64,000 nt of DNA from an uncultured Pontibacter sp. (GCA_947499125.1 CANMMP010000002.1:434001-498000); one strand, 5' to 3'; positions 32,142-42,238 are shown, counted from the stretch's first letter. A program made the numbers and translations. Notes: generated by a model not told the origin, from the sequence alone.

Positions 32142-34196
32142 TTAAGCTTTTATTCTACGGTCAATAGAGTTGGTGTGTAATTTTAAACTTTGCCATTCTG
32201 TAGCTGCTTCGGCGGCTAATCTGCTTTTCTCTACAGCTTTAGCTATGGCATATTCATCATGTAAAAAGTCATTCCAACCTTCTAAATAGATATTTATTCT
32301 ATCTTTCATTGAGTCCACTGAAATAGGCAAATTATCATTTTCAATATGACTCTTATATATGTCTGTAATTACATCAATGTGGTGAGACTTCATTGTAAAT
32401 TCAGATTTACATTTTTCTATGGCATTCAACCTTTTTGTTGGGAGCATATCTAGCTCAGCATCGCAGATGATAATCTCACTCTTACATTGAATAGTATCTT
32501 TTTCAAAGTGTTCGATTTCTTCCTTAAGGTTAAGTATCACATTGTTATTTTCCTGAATCTCCTGTTTTAAATGCTCCACAAGTTTTTTGCTTTTTTCAGC
32601 ATTTATATCAGAGTTTCTTTCTTCAAAATAACTCATGAACTTGTCAAATGCGAATTTGAAGAAAAGTAATCCAGCAGCGCCCATAACAAACACTAAATAA
32701 AAGTTCGTGTCTTTAAGCGCCATTAATGCCTGCCAATCTGCTGTTTCTTTTCCAATTAGCATATTCACTTCATGGATGGACTCCGCTACTTTATATGCTA
32801 TTGCTGCATCAATAACAATAACACCTACAACAGATAGGAGTATTGAGATCCATTTATTTTTTGTGAATCTTCCAGCTAGTGCAAATGCTAAAGGCAGGAA
32901 AACAAAGAATAGGATAAATACTAATGCAACTGCACCATGATCTAATGCATTACTAATTGCTTTCGGATTAAAGACTTCTAATGGTAATGGCTCACTACCA
33001 CTATTCTCAAAGAGTTGAGTCTTTATATCAATCTCACTGAATAGTAATATGTAAGCTGCTGATGAGTAAAAAAGGGTAAGATAAATCAGAAGCCCTACAT
33101 TAAGTATAGTAACAGGTATAAACTCAAACCATCTGAAAGCAGGCTTAACGAAATCTCTTTCTTCAACCTTTATTTTCTCAGCTAGCTCATTGTTTTTTTG
33201 TTCTATAGCTGGAATTTTAGTTTTCTTTATATTCTCAATCTCCTTTTCATTGATAGAGATTTGTGATTGAAGATTTGTCTTTTTATTCGTGAGGTTTTCT
33301 CTTGTTATCTCAGTTTCTGCATCTATAGTTTGTAGATGTAATTCGTGGTTCTCGCGAAGTGCGACAAGACTCTTAACTTTTTGTTCTTCAATTTTAGTGA
33401 TTAGACGTGCTTTCTTGTCTTCAACTACATTTATATCATTAATGAAAACAGAATATAAACTGTCAAGCCCTTTTCCAATTACCTGGTGATCCCCGTTATT
33501 GGCTTTGCTTCTGTCGTAACCTTGCTGACGAAGTATATCCCGATCAAAATTGCTTACTTCTGCAGCAATCATAGAGTCAAGTACCTTTTCGTACTCTGTT
33601 CTTTTATCTACAACTTCAACTACTTGTGGGGTTGGAGTTTCTTCAACTTCGCTTGCCTTAATTTCATCCTTTATCTTATCCTTCTGAAATAAATTTGAAA
33701 AGAAGTCTTTTGCTTTATTTAATGGGTTAACAGGTGCTGGTGACATTTCTTCGGTTTTCTGCTTAATGTTTTCGAAGTTAGTAATGAAGCTATTAACTGT
33801 GGATTTATGATTCGTAGCAATGATGCTTTCATGGTTGTTCTTCTTGGCATTAATAGTCCAGTTATATGAACCATGTAGAACCACAGTTTTGTCTGTTATA
33901 CAAAATTTTTGGTGCATGATACCATAGCCAGTGCTCTTAATCTTATAGACCTTGGCTCCAGCATTAACCAAGTGTTGAAAGTCCAGTTTCTGATTATCCT
34001 TATTATCGGCGATAATTACTTCTACTTTAACTCCAGCCTTTGCTTTCTGAGTAAGTAATTCCAGTAATTCTCCATCGGTAAACCAGGCAGAAGCCACAAG
34101 AATTTCCTGTTTTGCTTCCTGGAGTTCCTTCACAATCCTTTCAAATATTTCCAGGTTATTATGGATTGCCTGTTGATCTAAAGTTTCATTTAGCAT
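32142..34196 (-). CDS. phospholipase-D-like protein with coiled coils and four membrane segments
   Basis: 684 residues. Residues 1-150: one PLD half with a complete HKD-type motif, HQKFCITDKTVVLHGSYNW (His95, Lys97, Asp102), close to the Nuc/PLDc_2 type that dimerises to cut DNA or phospholipid. Then coiled coil (about 240-340), four membrane segments (TILNVGLLIYLTLFY, VALVFILFFVFLPLAFAL, ISILLSVVGVIVIDAAIA, FYLVFVMGAAGLLFFKF) and another long coiled coil. A predicted membrane-bound nuclease or lipase, divergent from the CARF-sigma54 gene. First gene of a candidate defence operon; AT-rich. Confidence 0.85.
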   Translation of the reverse strand: MLNETLDQQAIHNNLEIFERIVKELQEAKQEILVASAWFTDGELLELLTQKAKAGVKVEVIIADNKDNQKLDFQHLVNAGAKVYKIKSTGYGIMHQKFCITDKTVVLHGSYNWTINAKKNNHESIIATNHKSTVNSFITNFENIKQKTEEMSPAPVNPLNKAKDFFSNLFQKDKIKDEIKASEVEETPTPQVVEVVDKRTEYEKVLDSMIAAEVSNFDRDILRQQGYDRSKANNGDHQVIGKGLDSLYSVFINDINVVEDKKARLITKIEEQKVKSLVALRENHELHLQTIDAETEITRENLTNKKTNLQSQISINEKEIENIKKTKIPAIEQKNNELAEKIKVEERDFVKPAFRWFEFIPVTILNVGLLIYLTLFYSSAAYILLFSEIDIKTQLFENSGSEPLPLEVFNPKAISNALDHGAVALVFILFFVFLPLAFALAGRFTKNKWISILLSVVGVIVIDAAIAYKVAESIHEVNMLIGKETADWQALMALKDTNFYLVFVMGAAGLLFFKFAFDKFMSYFEERNSDINAEKSKKLVEHLKQEIQENNNVILNLKEEIEHFEKDTIQCKSEIIICDAELDMLPTKRLNAIEKCKSEFTMKSHHIDVITDIYKSHIENDNLPISVDSMKDRINIYLEGWNDFLHDEYAIAKAVEKSRLAAEAATEWQSLKLHTNSIDRRIKA

Positions 34197-34662
34197 TGTT
34201 GTTGGTATTAAGTTGTAATCAAAAAGTTTACTTATTTATTATTTTAAACAGTTGCCATTTAAGTTAAAGCCAAACTATAAACTTACTTCGTAGCATCTTC
34301 GGCAGGATATGGCATTGAGCCAAGCAACCTGCTCCAGCAAGTTCACTTCATGGTGATTATAGTTTTGATGTTGGATGTATTACAAAAATCTATACCAGCT
34401 TTTACAAGGCACGCCTATGCGCTGCAAAACCGCTTTGAACCCACTATACTATGTAGAGCGGGTGTCTGATTTTGCACAGGCGTATCAGAATATGACAGGC
34501 TTGTACTCAGGGGTAGGAGAAAGGAATAAGCTAAAACTGGTTTGTGTACTTTCAAGACCAGCTTGCAACAAATATAGAAATTATATATAAATAGTGGAAT
34601 ATTGGGATATTAAATTTTAATTGCTTCCACTAACTTTATACTTGCACGCTTAAGTTATACCT
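34197..34662. other. intergenic region, no supported gene
   Basis: 466 bp between divergent genes. It holds the promoters of the PLD operon (left) and the CARF-sigma54 gene (right; TATACTTG at 34637-34644 is a near -7 box). A 71-codon ORF (34375) and a 60-codon open frame without good start exist but show no recognisable protein. AGCTTGCAA at about 34562 resembles half of the shared motif but has the wrong distance to a -7 box. Confidence 0.5.
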
Positions 34663-36138
34663 ATGAGCAAACTTCTACTTTCCTGGATCGCCTTTAACAA
34701 TGATTTTGAGCGCAACGATAGCGGTGGTTTTAAAAGCGTATCTGAGAACGGACCACATGTACAGTTCTACCAGCATTTTTACCAGAACCGGGGCTATGCT
34801 AAACACATTTTACTGTATGCTAACCCGACGCAGGAAAACTATGCCGAGTTTCTGGCAACCGAACTGAGAAGAAGATTTTCGGAAACTAATGTTACGCCGC
34901 AACTGCTACAGTTGAATGATGTTATCTGCCTGGAAGAAGTAAAATCCCGGACAGAGTCGCTGCTATTGGGGCTGAGCGAGCACGAAGTGGATATTTTCTT
35001 TTCGCCTGGCACCTCTATTATGCAGCTAAGCTGGTATATCTGCCATCAAACTTTAGGTTTAAATACCCACCTGCTGCAAACCAGGGCTGCTAGATTCACT
35101 AAAGACAATAAACCGGAATTAACAGAGCTGACAGTAGAACTGGCCGAAACTCCCAGATCGGCTATACTAAAGCAGTTTAAAGTAGAGCAGCCCAAAACAG
35201 ACAGTTCTTTTAAGATCACGCCAAGTATAGAGCCAGTATACAAACGCGCCTACCAGGTTGCCCAAACTGATAAAGTAACAGTGCTTATACGTGGAGAGAG
35301 CGGTACAGGCAAAGAGCATCTGGCCAAATACATCCACGAACACTCGGGCAGGAGGGAAGGCAAATTTATACCTGTAAACTGCTCCGCCCTTTCTGATAAT
35401 TTGCTGGAGTCAAGGCTGTTCGGCCATAAAAAGGGGATGTTTACCGGCGCTGATAAAGACAGTACAGGCATTTTTGAACAGGCTGATGGTGGCACGGTTT
35501 TCCTGGATGAGATCGGCGACATCAGTCCGCAAATGCAGCAAACGCTGCTACGTGTGCTGCAAGAGCGCGAAATACTGCCAATTGGCAGCGAACCTAAAAA
35601 AGTAGATGTGCGCGTAGTGGCTGCTACCAATGCACCGCTGGAGCAAATGTGCAAAGAAGGCCGTTTCCGTTGGGACCTGTATTACCGCCTGGCTGTGGCT
35701 GAGCTGGAGTTGCCAAACCTGTGCGACCGGGGCCTAGCCGAAGTAAAACTATACCTGGACCATTTTATTAAAGTAAAGCGTGCCGAGTTTGACAAACAGA
35801 AAGAGCTTAGGTTCACGAAAGAAGCCCTGGCTGCTGTGCTTAACTATACTTTCCCCGGCAATGTGCGGGAGTTAGAGAACATGGTAGAATCGCTCTATGT
35901 GTTCTGTGACGAAGAAGTGAACTATAATGACCTGCCTAAACGCTTACGTTTAATTGACAGCGATCGCTCGCTACTGATGAAAGATGCTGAAAAGGAGCAC
36001 ATTCTTAAAGTATACAAGTTGCGTAACAAAAATATCACCCATGCAGCTACTACGTTAGGCATCGCCAAAAATACCCTGAAAGATAAGCTTCGCAGATATG
36101 GCGTACTGAAAGAAGAAAACGAACTGGAAGAAGCATAA
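34663..36138 (+). CDS. sigma54-dependent activator with CARF-like sensor domain (RtcR-like)
   Basis: 491 residues. Residues 1-165 look like a CARF/Rossmann sensor (KHILLYANPTQENYAEFLATEL, EHEVDIFFSPGTSIMQLSWYI), as in RtcR, where a nucleotide ligand controls the AAA+ domain. Residues about 185-420 are a complete sigma54 AAA+ core: GESGTGKEHLAKYIH, the sigma54-contacting GAFTGA loop written here as GMFTGAD, VFLDEIGD, RFRWDLYYRL. The C-terminus (AATTLGIAKNTLKDKLRRYG) is a Fis-type HTH. The loop change Ala to Met is notable. No rtcB/rtcA is nearby; targets are open. Confidence 0.85.
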   Translation: MSKLLLSWIAFNNDFERNDSGGFKSVSENGPHVQFYQHFYQNRGYAKHILLYANPTQENYAEFLATELRRRFSETNVTPQLLQLNDVICLEEVKSRTESLLLGLSEHEVDIFFSPGTSIMQLSWYICHQTLGLNTHLLQTRAARFTKDNKPELTELTVELAETPRSAILKQFKVEQPKTDSSFKITPSIEPVYKRAYQVAQTDKVTVLIRGESGTGKEHLAKYIHEHSGRREGKFIPVNCSALSDNLLESRLFGHKKGMFTGADKDSTGIFEQADGGTVFLDEIGDISPQMQQTLLRVLQEREILPIGSEPKKVDVRVVAATNAPLEQMCKEGRFRWDLYYRLAVAELELPNLCDRGLAEVKLYLDHFIKVKRAEFDKQKELRFTKEALAAVLNYTFPGNVRELENMVESLYVFCDEEVNYNDLPKRLRLIDSDRSLLMKDAEKEHILKVYKLRNKNITHAATTLGIAKNTLKDKLRRYGVLKEENELEEA

Positions 36139-36260
36139 GCCGGTCAGTTTCTGATACGTTTAACATTGATCTGACCATTGCCGCTGGCTGTAATGAGCTG
36201 TTTTGTGCATTTTTATAGTTGGTAGCAGGTTTGTAATTACCGGGTAAAACAATCTTTCTG

Positions 36261-36941
36261 ATGATGCCCGATAACGATAACCTGCTACACCAGATCCGGT
36301 TTATACTTTTTGACACGGGAGCGCCCCTATCTACTTATGACATTGCTTACCGGTTGCTTACTGCCCGTCTACAAACGTCAGATTCCGTAGCGCTGCTCAG
36401 TCAGCAGATCGGCCATTTGGTTGCCTGTTCGCCGTTACATTTTCTGCAGCATAGCGGGCTGGTAAAAGCAGCCAATTGGCCTGTAGCGTTTGAACCTACT
36501 GTGCTGGCCCTACACAAAGCATATCACGCAGTGCTTGCCCCAGACTATGAAGACCTGCCCGACTGGTATCAGCCTATCCTGGTTAGCCTGCTTTGTTACA
36601 AGTATTTTTCAGAAGTGGAGGAGCGGTTTATTCCGGAGCAGTGCCGTTTTCAATTTGTTATAAAGCATCATCAGCCTCAATACTGGCCGCAGCAGTTAGC
36701 GGAAGCCTTGCAAACAGTTATCGTGCCCGATTCCAGGTTACACGATCTTTTTACCTACGCCTGTCTGCAGCTGCCAACTATAGCACCGGCTACGCTTTAT
36801 CAAATAGTGCTTCAGGTGCAGGATGTTTGTCTAGCCGAAGCTGAATCTTTTGCCTTTGTACCTGTCGTCCGGAAACTGTTTCGGGAGCAACTGCGTGAGT
36901 CTCGTCTGTGGCTGCGCCGCAGGTTCTATACCGGAAGCTAA
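36261..36941 (+). CDS. unknown soluble protein
   Basis: 226 residues, helical, rich in Leu and Gln, with no signal peptide or membrane segment. The N-terminus (LLHQIRFILFDTGAPLSTYDIAYRLL) has a helix-turn-helix-like look, similar to the start of HARE/winged-helix domains that open with G(A/K)PLSxxDI; this is a weak impression. The rest shows no recognisable motif. It follows the CARF-sigma54 gene by 122 bp on the same strand and precedes the Dna2-like gene. Confidence 0.6.
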   Translation: MMPDNDNLLHQIRFILFDTGAPLSTYDIAYRLLTARLQTSDSVALLSQQIGHLVACSPLHFLQHSGLVKAANWPVAFEPTVLALHKAYHAVLAPDYEDLPDWYQPILVSLLCYKYFSEVEERFIPEQCRFQFVIKHHQPQYWPQQLAEALQTVIVPDSRLHDLFTYACLQLPTIAPATLYQIVLQVQDVCLAEAESFAFVPVVRKLFREQLRESRLWLRRRFYTGS

Positions 36942-37099
36942 AACTATAAATTTTTGCGCTTATAAATCAAGGGGTTAAGTTGCTAGTATAGCCTATGTTA
37001 TATGATAGAGTTGTGAATGCGATTTAAGTTTTGGATATTGTAATATCTCTATATGGAGATTGAATATTTGAACAATCTTTAAAATCCAACCGAAAACAA

Positions 37100-40000
37100 A
37101 TGAGCATCCTGTCTCCCGACTCCGCCCGTTATTATTACGACCAGATCCTGTCTATTGAAGGTTCCGAAGGTCCCCAGAAAACAGATAAGTTTAAAAGTCT
37201 CCGTTCTGTACTGGATTCGCTTTTTAAAGAACTGACCAGCCAGGAAAAGCAGTATTTCCAAAGTACATTTAGCCGGTCTAATTACATCTTCGATAAATAC
37301 GATGTGTCGCCGGTCCTGCGTGAAGAGATACACGGGCTGCGTGTTAGGGCAAATGATGTAGTACATACGGCCGGTGCAGATGTGTCTGATGATGATCTGC
37401 TGACGGGGATGAAGGCTCTTGCAATGGCCATCAGTCATTTTGGAGAAACACCTGAACCTGAAGCCCTAAGTACAAAGTACAGCCATCGACCGGAATTAAC
37501 TTTCCGACAGAAAAAAAAGCGCAACCATACCCATATAAGTGAACTGCAGCTAACAGTGGTTAAAGTAGTTGAAGAGCAGAATGTTGCCTTTAAAACCACA
37601 TTGCGAGGAGATGCTGGTGAGTTTGGTGATGTGATCCTGAACCTGTATAATCCGAAGGATGAAAAAGATTACTGGCGTAGTAGTTTTGCAGAAGTAGGCA
37701 AGCGCCTGAACAAGTATACGCATGTGGCATTTTATAATATCCAGTTGAACGAAGGGACAGAAAATGTTTACAGCACCACACCGCATACTATAATGGTAGT
37801 GGAGCCTGATTATTTAATTGAGGCATCCAAATTGGCTGAGTGTTTTGACAAGAACGGGAAAAACCCTAATATTTATTTGCTGGGCAAGTTCAAGAAATCA
37901 GAATCCAATTATAAAATGATGTTGGGTAATGTGGCCAATAATATCTTGGATAGATTGGCCCTTAGTCCAAGTACGCAGCAGGCTGATGTTCGTACTGAGC
38001 CGATGAGTGAACAGGCATTTGGCTTGTTATGTGTGTCGCAACAGGGCGGTCGTTTTAACCCGGCTATACTTGACAATATGCAGAATGATGCTGCACCACA
38101 TACAGGTGTAATTTCAGGTGTGCTCCAAAACTACAAAAATCATAAATTACTAATAGAGCCAACTTACTTCTCTACAAAGTTCGGCCTGCACGGTCGACTA
38201 GACATGTTGGCACAGGACGCTGCAGAAGAGAATCGCAAGAATATTGTAGAACTAAAAAGCGGTAGCGCACCCGGTATTAACTATAACGAAGGCTTGTGGC
38301 AGAATAATAAGGCGCAGGTACAATGCTATAACATGCTGCTCGAGTCTACTTTCCCGGGTCGTAGTGGTGATAGCGCTATCTTATATTCCAATCCGGCTAA
38401 TAATGAAGGAAAGCCCTTGCGCAACCATTCCGAATCAGTGCAGCTACGGCAGGAACTGATGATGCTGCGCAATTTTATTGTGCTGAATGATTTTCTGATG
38501 GCCAAAGATCCTGCTAAAGTGCTGGCTCGTTTTAACCCAGAAAGTTTCGGTCCGCATGCATCGTTCGATGAAGAAGCCTTGCAGGGAATATGGACTGCCA
38601 TGAGAAACGCTGCTCCTTATGAGCTGCGTTACTTCCGCGACTTTGTAGGCTTTGTAGCACGCGAGCAGCGCACCGCCAAAATTGGCAGCGATGAAGTAGA
38701 AGGTACTCCTGGCTTTGCTGCCCTGTGGCGAGCGGCCCGTAATGACAAGCGTAACACCTTCTCCATACTGGATTATCTAGAATTTGATAAGCTGACAGAG
38801 CACAGCGAAGTATACCTGAAACGTGGATTGTTGTCAGATAAGATGAGCAACCTGCGCGAAGGTGATATTACCATACTTTATCCCTTTGTGGAAGGGGACG
38901 AGCAGGCCGCCATCAAAAACCAGATCCTAAAATGTAACATCAAACGCATTACAGACCGTGAGGTAGTGGTGGCGCTTCGCTCAAAAACGATGGATGCCGA
39001 TTACTTTAAGAAGCACCCATACTGGGCGCTGGAGCGCGACCTGATGGAAAAAGGATTTGATGATATGTACAAGTCACTGGCCTGTTTCCTGCAGGCATCT
39101 AAACCAAAGCGCGATTTGTTGTTTGGTTTGCAGGCCCCGAAGTTTGGGAAGCTAAACTATGCTGTTGCAGGTAACCTCTCAGATGAGCAGCGCGAGTTGA
39201 TGGAGCGTGCCTTAAGTGCGAAAGATTACTTCCTGTTGCAAGGTCCACCGGGTACAGGTAAGACTTCTTACATGCTGCGTAACATGGTGCAGAGCCTGCA
39301 CGATAGCACCGAAGAAAACATTATGGTAATGGCTTTTACCAACAGCGCTGTAGAAGAAATCTGTCGGCACCTGGATAAAGCTGGCTTGCCGCACATACGT
39401 CTGTCACGAAGTGGATCTGCTGCTAACTGCTTTAATAAAATGGCCGAGCAGAAAACGGTGATTGAGCTGAATGAGCAGATTGAGAGGACCCGTATTTTTG
39501 TCTGTACCCAGGCAAGCTTTGGTGGTTTCAGTCACATAGCCAAGCTTAAGAAATTTGACACTGTTATTATTGACGAAGCTTCGCAACTACTGGAGCCGCA
39601 CCTGGTTGGAATTTTACCGCTATTTGGTCGCTTTATCCTGATCGGCGATGAGAAGCAATTGCCAGCCGTTGTTACACAGGCCGATAAGTATACACTAGTA
39701 GAAGACCCGGAACTTGCAAAGATCAACCTGAAGTCTTTGAAGAATTCTTTGTTCTCGCGTCTGCTTGCTACTTGTCAGGCGAATGGCTGGGACTACGCTT
39801 ATGGAATGCTTACACGCCAGGGCCGTATGCACAATGACATCTGCGCCTATGTTAGCCGGGAGTACTACGACAACAAATTGCAACCTTACCCGGGAGAACA
39901 GTTTGCGGATCAGACCATATTTAACGCTGCATCAGAAAATAAATATGAGCGGGCATTGGCTAAGTCGCGCCTGATCTTTGTGCCTGCCCCCCGTGAATCC

Positions 40001-40447
40001 AAGCCGAAGGTAAGTGAAGCCGAAGCCCGTATCGTTGCCGGATTTATTAAAACAGTACATAAAGTATACGCAGATAAATTTTCTCGCGAAAGCGTGGGTG
40101 TAGTTACGCCATATCGTTCCCAAATCGCTACTATAAAGCGTAGCGGTACTGTAGAAGAAGCAATTATGCAGCATGTGGACGTGGATACGGTAGAGCGTTT
40201 CCAGGGAAGTGAGCGCGATGTGATCATCATATCACTGGCTGTAAACCACGGCAAGCAGATGCAGTTCCTGGAGTCGCTGACCGACGATGGAAAAGTAGAC
40301 CGTAAGCTTAACGTAGCCCTTACACGCGCCAAAAAACAAGTGGTGGTGGTAGGCTGCGAAAGTGTGCTGCGTTCCAGCAGCAGCTACCGCAATTTACTGG
40401 ATTACATACAGCAAAACGACGGTTATGTAAACCTGGAACAAGTATAA
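37100..40447 (+). CDS. Dna2-like SF1 helicase with N-terminal PD-(D/E)XK nuclease
   Basis: 1115 residues. Nuclease region about 360-430: HGRLDMLAQD, IVELKSGSAPG and the following Gln/Tyr (AQVQCYNML) fit the RecB/Cas4 family core. Helicase region from about 700: LQGPPGTGKTSYML (Walker A), VIIDEASQLLEP (motif II), LIGDEKQLPAVV (III), DTVERFQGSERDVIIISL (V) and LNVALTRAKKQVVVVG (VI), i.e. UPF1/Dna2-type SF1B with 5'-3' polarity expected. It should unwind and cut branched or single-stranded DNA. Monocistronic with a strong terminator after it. Could serve in repair or phage defence. Confidence 0.9.
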   Translation: MSILSPDSARYYYDQILSIEGSEGPQKTDKFKSLRSVLDSLFKELTSQEKQYFQSTFSRSNYIFDKYDVSPVLREEIHGLRVRANDVVHTAGADVSDDDLLTGMKALAMAISHFGETPEPEALSTKYSHRPELTFRQKKKRNHTHISELQLTVVKVVEEQNVAFKTTLRGDAGEFGDVILNLYNPKDEKDYWRSSFAEVGKRLNKYTHVAFYNIQLNEGTENVYSTTPHTIMVVEPDYLIEASKLAECFDKNGKNPNIYLLGKFKKSESNYKMMLGNVANNILDRLALSPSTQQADVRTEPMSEQAFGLLCVSQQGGRFNPAILDNMQNDAAPHTGVISGVLQNYKNHKLLIEPTYFSTKFGLHGRLDMLAQDAAEENRKNIVELKSGSAPGINYNEGLWQNNKAQVQCYNMLLESTFPGRSGDSAILYSNPANNEGKPLRNHSESVQLRQELMMLRNFIVLNDFLMAKDPAKVLARFNPESFGPHASFDEEALQGIWTAMRNAAPYELRYFRDFVGFVAREQRTAKIGSDEVEGTPGFAALWRAARNDKRNTFSILDYLEFDKLTEHSEVYLKRGLLSDKMSNLREGDITILYPFVEGDEQAAIKNQILKCNIKRITDREVVVALRSKTMDADYFKKHPYWALERDLMEKGFDDMYKSLACFLQASKPKRDLLFGLQAPKFGKLNYAVAGNLSDEQRELMERALSAKDYFLLQGPPGTGKTSYMLRNMVQSLHDSTEENIMVMAFTNSAVEEICRHLDKAGLPHIRLSRSGSAANCFNKMAEQKTVIELNEQIERTRIFVCTQASFGGFSHIAKLKKFDTVIIDEASQLLEPHLVGILPLFGRFILIGDEKQLPAVVTQADKYTLVEDPELAKINLKSLKNSLFSRLLATCQANGWDYAYGMLTRQGRMHNDICAYVSREYYDNKLQPYPGEQFADQTIFNAASENKYERALAKSRLIFVPAPRESKPKVSEAEARIVAGFIKTVHKVYADKFSRESVGVVTPYRSQIATIKRSGTVEEAIMQHVDVDTVERFQGSERDVIIISLAVNHGKQMQFLESLTDDGKVDRKLNVALTRAKKQVVVVGCESVLRSSSSYRNLLDYIQQNDGYVNLEQV

Positions 40448-40452
40448 ATTAG

Positions 40453-40488
40453 AAAAGGGCAGGGGAAGCTATTTTCTTCTGCCCTTTT
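40453..40488 (+). terminator. terminator after the Dna2-like gene
   Basis: AAAAGGGCAG and TGCCCTTTT with further GAAG/CTTC pairing form a long stem followed by T residues, 5 bp after the stop. Confidence 0.9.
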
Positions 40489-40628
40489 TATATTATACCT
40501 GTCATTTTCTGACAAGCTATACTGCATTTTGATGGTCTTGTTCTTGTCAGAAATCACTCCAACCAGCTTTTGCAGATTGGTATGAAATTCTATATAGATT
40601 AATCCTTATCAATAATATAGTACCTTTT

Positions 40629-41033
40629 ATGGATTCAAAGCTTACTCACGAAACAGAAAGAGCAATCATCAACTGCGCTCTTCGGTTTGATGGATATGCC
40701 TACTATGAAACTGTTAAGAAGCCAGGTGTAGAAGCTCCGGCTTACCTTGATGAGGCTCAACGCTACTTCAACAGCACAGGGAAGCTCTTTGGTAGTCCAG
40801 TTAAAAACATGCTTATCAGTTTTTTCCTGCATCGGCAGTTTCACCATTGGGGTTGGTTGCCTGGTGCCTATTCCGAACATTGGTATTATATGGTATACTT
40901 ATACCTGCATACTTACCGCCTGCCAACTCCAGAAAAGTACCGCAAAAGCAGTATGGCTAAAGATTGGGAGCAGCGCCCACAAGGTGCTGCAGAAGCTGCC
41001 GCCGCCGAAATCAGAAAAATGCTGATGCGGTAG
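40629..41033 (+). CDS. unknown small soluble protein
   Basis: 134 residues. The middle is rich in aromatic residues and His (FFLHRQFHHWGWLPGAYSEHWYYMVYLYLHTY), with a helical Ala/Glu-rich C-terminus (QGAAEAAAAEIRKML). It has no signal peptide. The His cluster could bind metal, but no known motif is matched. TACCTTTT just before the ATG is close to a -7 box. It precedes DUF4236 and ADP-ribosylglycohydrolase genes on the same strand (63-bp gap). Confidence 0.65.
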   Translation: MDSKLTHETERAIINCALRFDGYAYYETVKKPGVEAPAYLDEAQRYFNSTGKLFGSPVKNMLISFFLHRQFHHWGWLPGAYSEHWYYMVYLYLHTYRLPTPEKYRKSSMAKDWEQRPQGAAEAAAAEIRKMLMR

Positions 41034-41096
41034 GTTGTAAATTAATTAGGACTAACTATTACTGATAGAAACTCTCATCAAATAACACATATAGCA

Positions 41097-41297
41097 ATGG
41101 CCTTCTTCTTTCGCAAATCAATCAATATAGGCCCAATCCGGATAAACTTTTCTAAGAGTGGGATAGGGGTAAGTATAGGTGTACCGGGTGTGAGAGTTGG
41201 TAAAACAGCTACCGGTAAAACTTTTGTGAGCGGTAGTGCTAGTGGCACCGGCATTGGCTTCAGAAAATACCTGGGTGGTAAAAAGAACAGCAAATAA
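41097..41297 (+). CDS. DUF4236 protein
   Basis: 66 residues, too small to be more than one domain. FFFRKSINIGPIRINFSKSGIGVSIGVPGVRVG is the typical DUF4236 opening, a Gly/Ser-rich beta structure; the rest (SASGTGIGFRKYLGGKK) is short and basic. The family has no known function and is widespread, also in phages and mobile elements. It ends 6 bp before the ADP-ribosylglycohydrolase gene, so the two are co-translated. Confidence 0.85.
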   Translation: MAFFFRKSINIGPIRINFSKSGIGVSIGVPGVRVGKTATGKTFVSGSASGTGIGFRKYLGGKKNSK

Positions 41298-41303
41298 CAT
41301 AAG

Positions 41304-42227
41304 ATGCATATAGTAGATAGGTTTAGAGGTAGCTTGCTGGGGCTGGCAGCCGGTGATGCATTGGGAACGACACTGGAGTTTTGCCAGCCTGGTAGTTTTG
41401 AGCCAATTACCGATATGGTTGGTGGAGGTCCGTTTGACCTGGAACCCGGCCAGTGGACCGATGATACGTCCATGGCGCTTTGCCTGGCGGACAGTCTTAT
41501 TGCCTGTAAAGGGTTTAATGCGCAGGACCAGATGGAACGCTATGTGCGCTGGTACCGGGATGGCCACCGAAGCAGTAAAGACTACTGCTTTGACATCGGG
41601 AATACTACCCGTAATGCACTTATAGAATTTGAACAGACCGGTAACCCGTATTCTGGGTCTAACAATCCTTTTTCAGCTGGCAATGGTTCTATCATGCGGC
41701 TTGCTCCAATACCTCTATACTTTTACCAGGCACCTGAGCTTGCCTTGAAGTATGCTGCTGATAGCTCACGAACCACACACGGCGCACCAACTGCAGTGGA
41801 TGCTTGTGTATACATGGCAGGAATTATTGTTGGCGCATTGCAAGGCAGGAGCAAGGAAGAACTTTTAAGGTCAATGTTCACGCCTGTTCCGGACTACTGG
41901 CAGAAGTATAAGCTGTCACCCGAAATTGAAGCTGTTGCCAAAGGATCTTTCAAAGAGAAGGAACCACCCCACATTAAAGGAAGCGGCTATGTAGTTGAAT
42001 CTCTGGAAGCTGCACTATGGGCTTTTTATAACAGCAACACGTTTGAAGAAGGTGCTTTCCTGGCTGTAAACTTGGGTGATGACGCTGATACTACGGGTGC
42101 TGTTTACGGACAAATTGCTGGTGCCTATTATGGGGTGGAAGCTATACCAAAAGACTGGCGCTTTGCCCTTACCCAAACAAATGTGATCTCTAAGTTGGCG
42201 GTTATATTACACGTTTTAACAACCTGA
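41304..42227 (+). CDS. ADP-ribosylglycohydrolase (DraG/ARH family), copy 1
   Basis: 307 residues of the all-helical DraG fold. The two metal-binding signatures are intact: [15 protein letters not shown] (about residues 49-63) and [15 protein letters not shown] (about 250-264); [13 protein letters not shown] and [12 protein letters not shown] are also typical. It should hydrolyse ADP-ribose from protein, nucleic acid or small molecules with two magnesium ions. It shares an operon with DUF4236. A second family member is at 58650 and an ART-like protein at 49915, so reversible ADP-ribosylation may be in play. Confidence 0.92.
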   Translation: MHIVDRFRGSLLGLAAGDALGTTLEFCQPGSFEPITDMVGGGPFDLEPGQWTDDTSMALCLADSLIACKGFNAQDQMERYVRWYRDGHRSSKDYCFDIGNTTRNALIEFEQTGNPYSGSNNPFSAGNGSIMRLAPIPLYFYQAPELALKYAADSSRTTHGAPTAVDACVYMAGIIVGALQGRSKEELLRSMFTPVPDYWQKYKLSPEIEAVAKGSFKEKEPPHIKGSGYVVESLEAALWAFYNSNTFEEGAFLAVNLGDDADTTGAVYGQIAGAYYGVEAIPKDWRFALTQTNVISKLAVILHVLTT

Positions 42228-42238
42228 CCCAACTATAA

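Noticed and set aside
34553-34575. Ninth copy of the AAGCTT promoter box
   Set aside because: Only the right half matches and the distance to the nearest -7 box is about 60 nt instead of 26-27.
34375-34590. 71-residue ORF upstream of the CARF-sigma54 gene
   Set aside because: No recognisable protein features, no fitting promoter, and another frame across the same DNA is equally open; kept only as intergenic.
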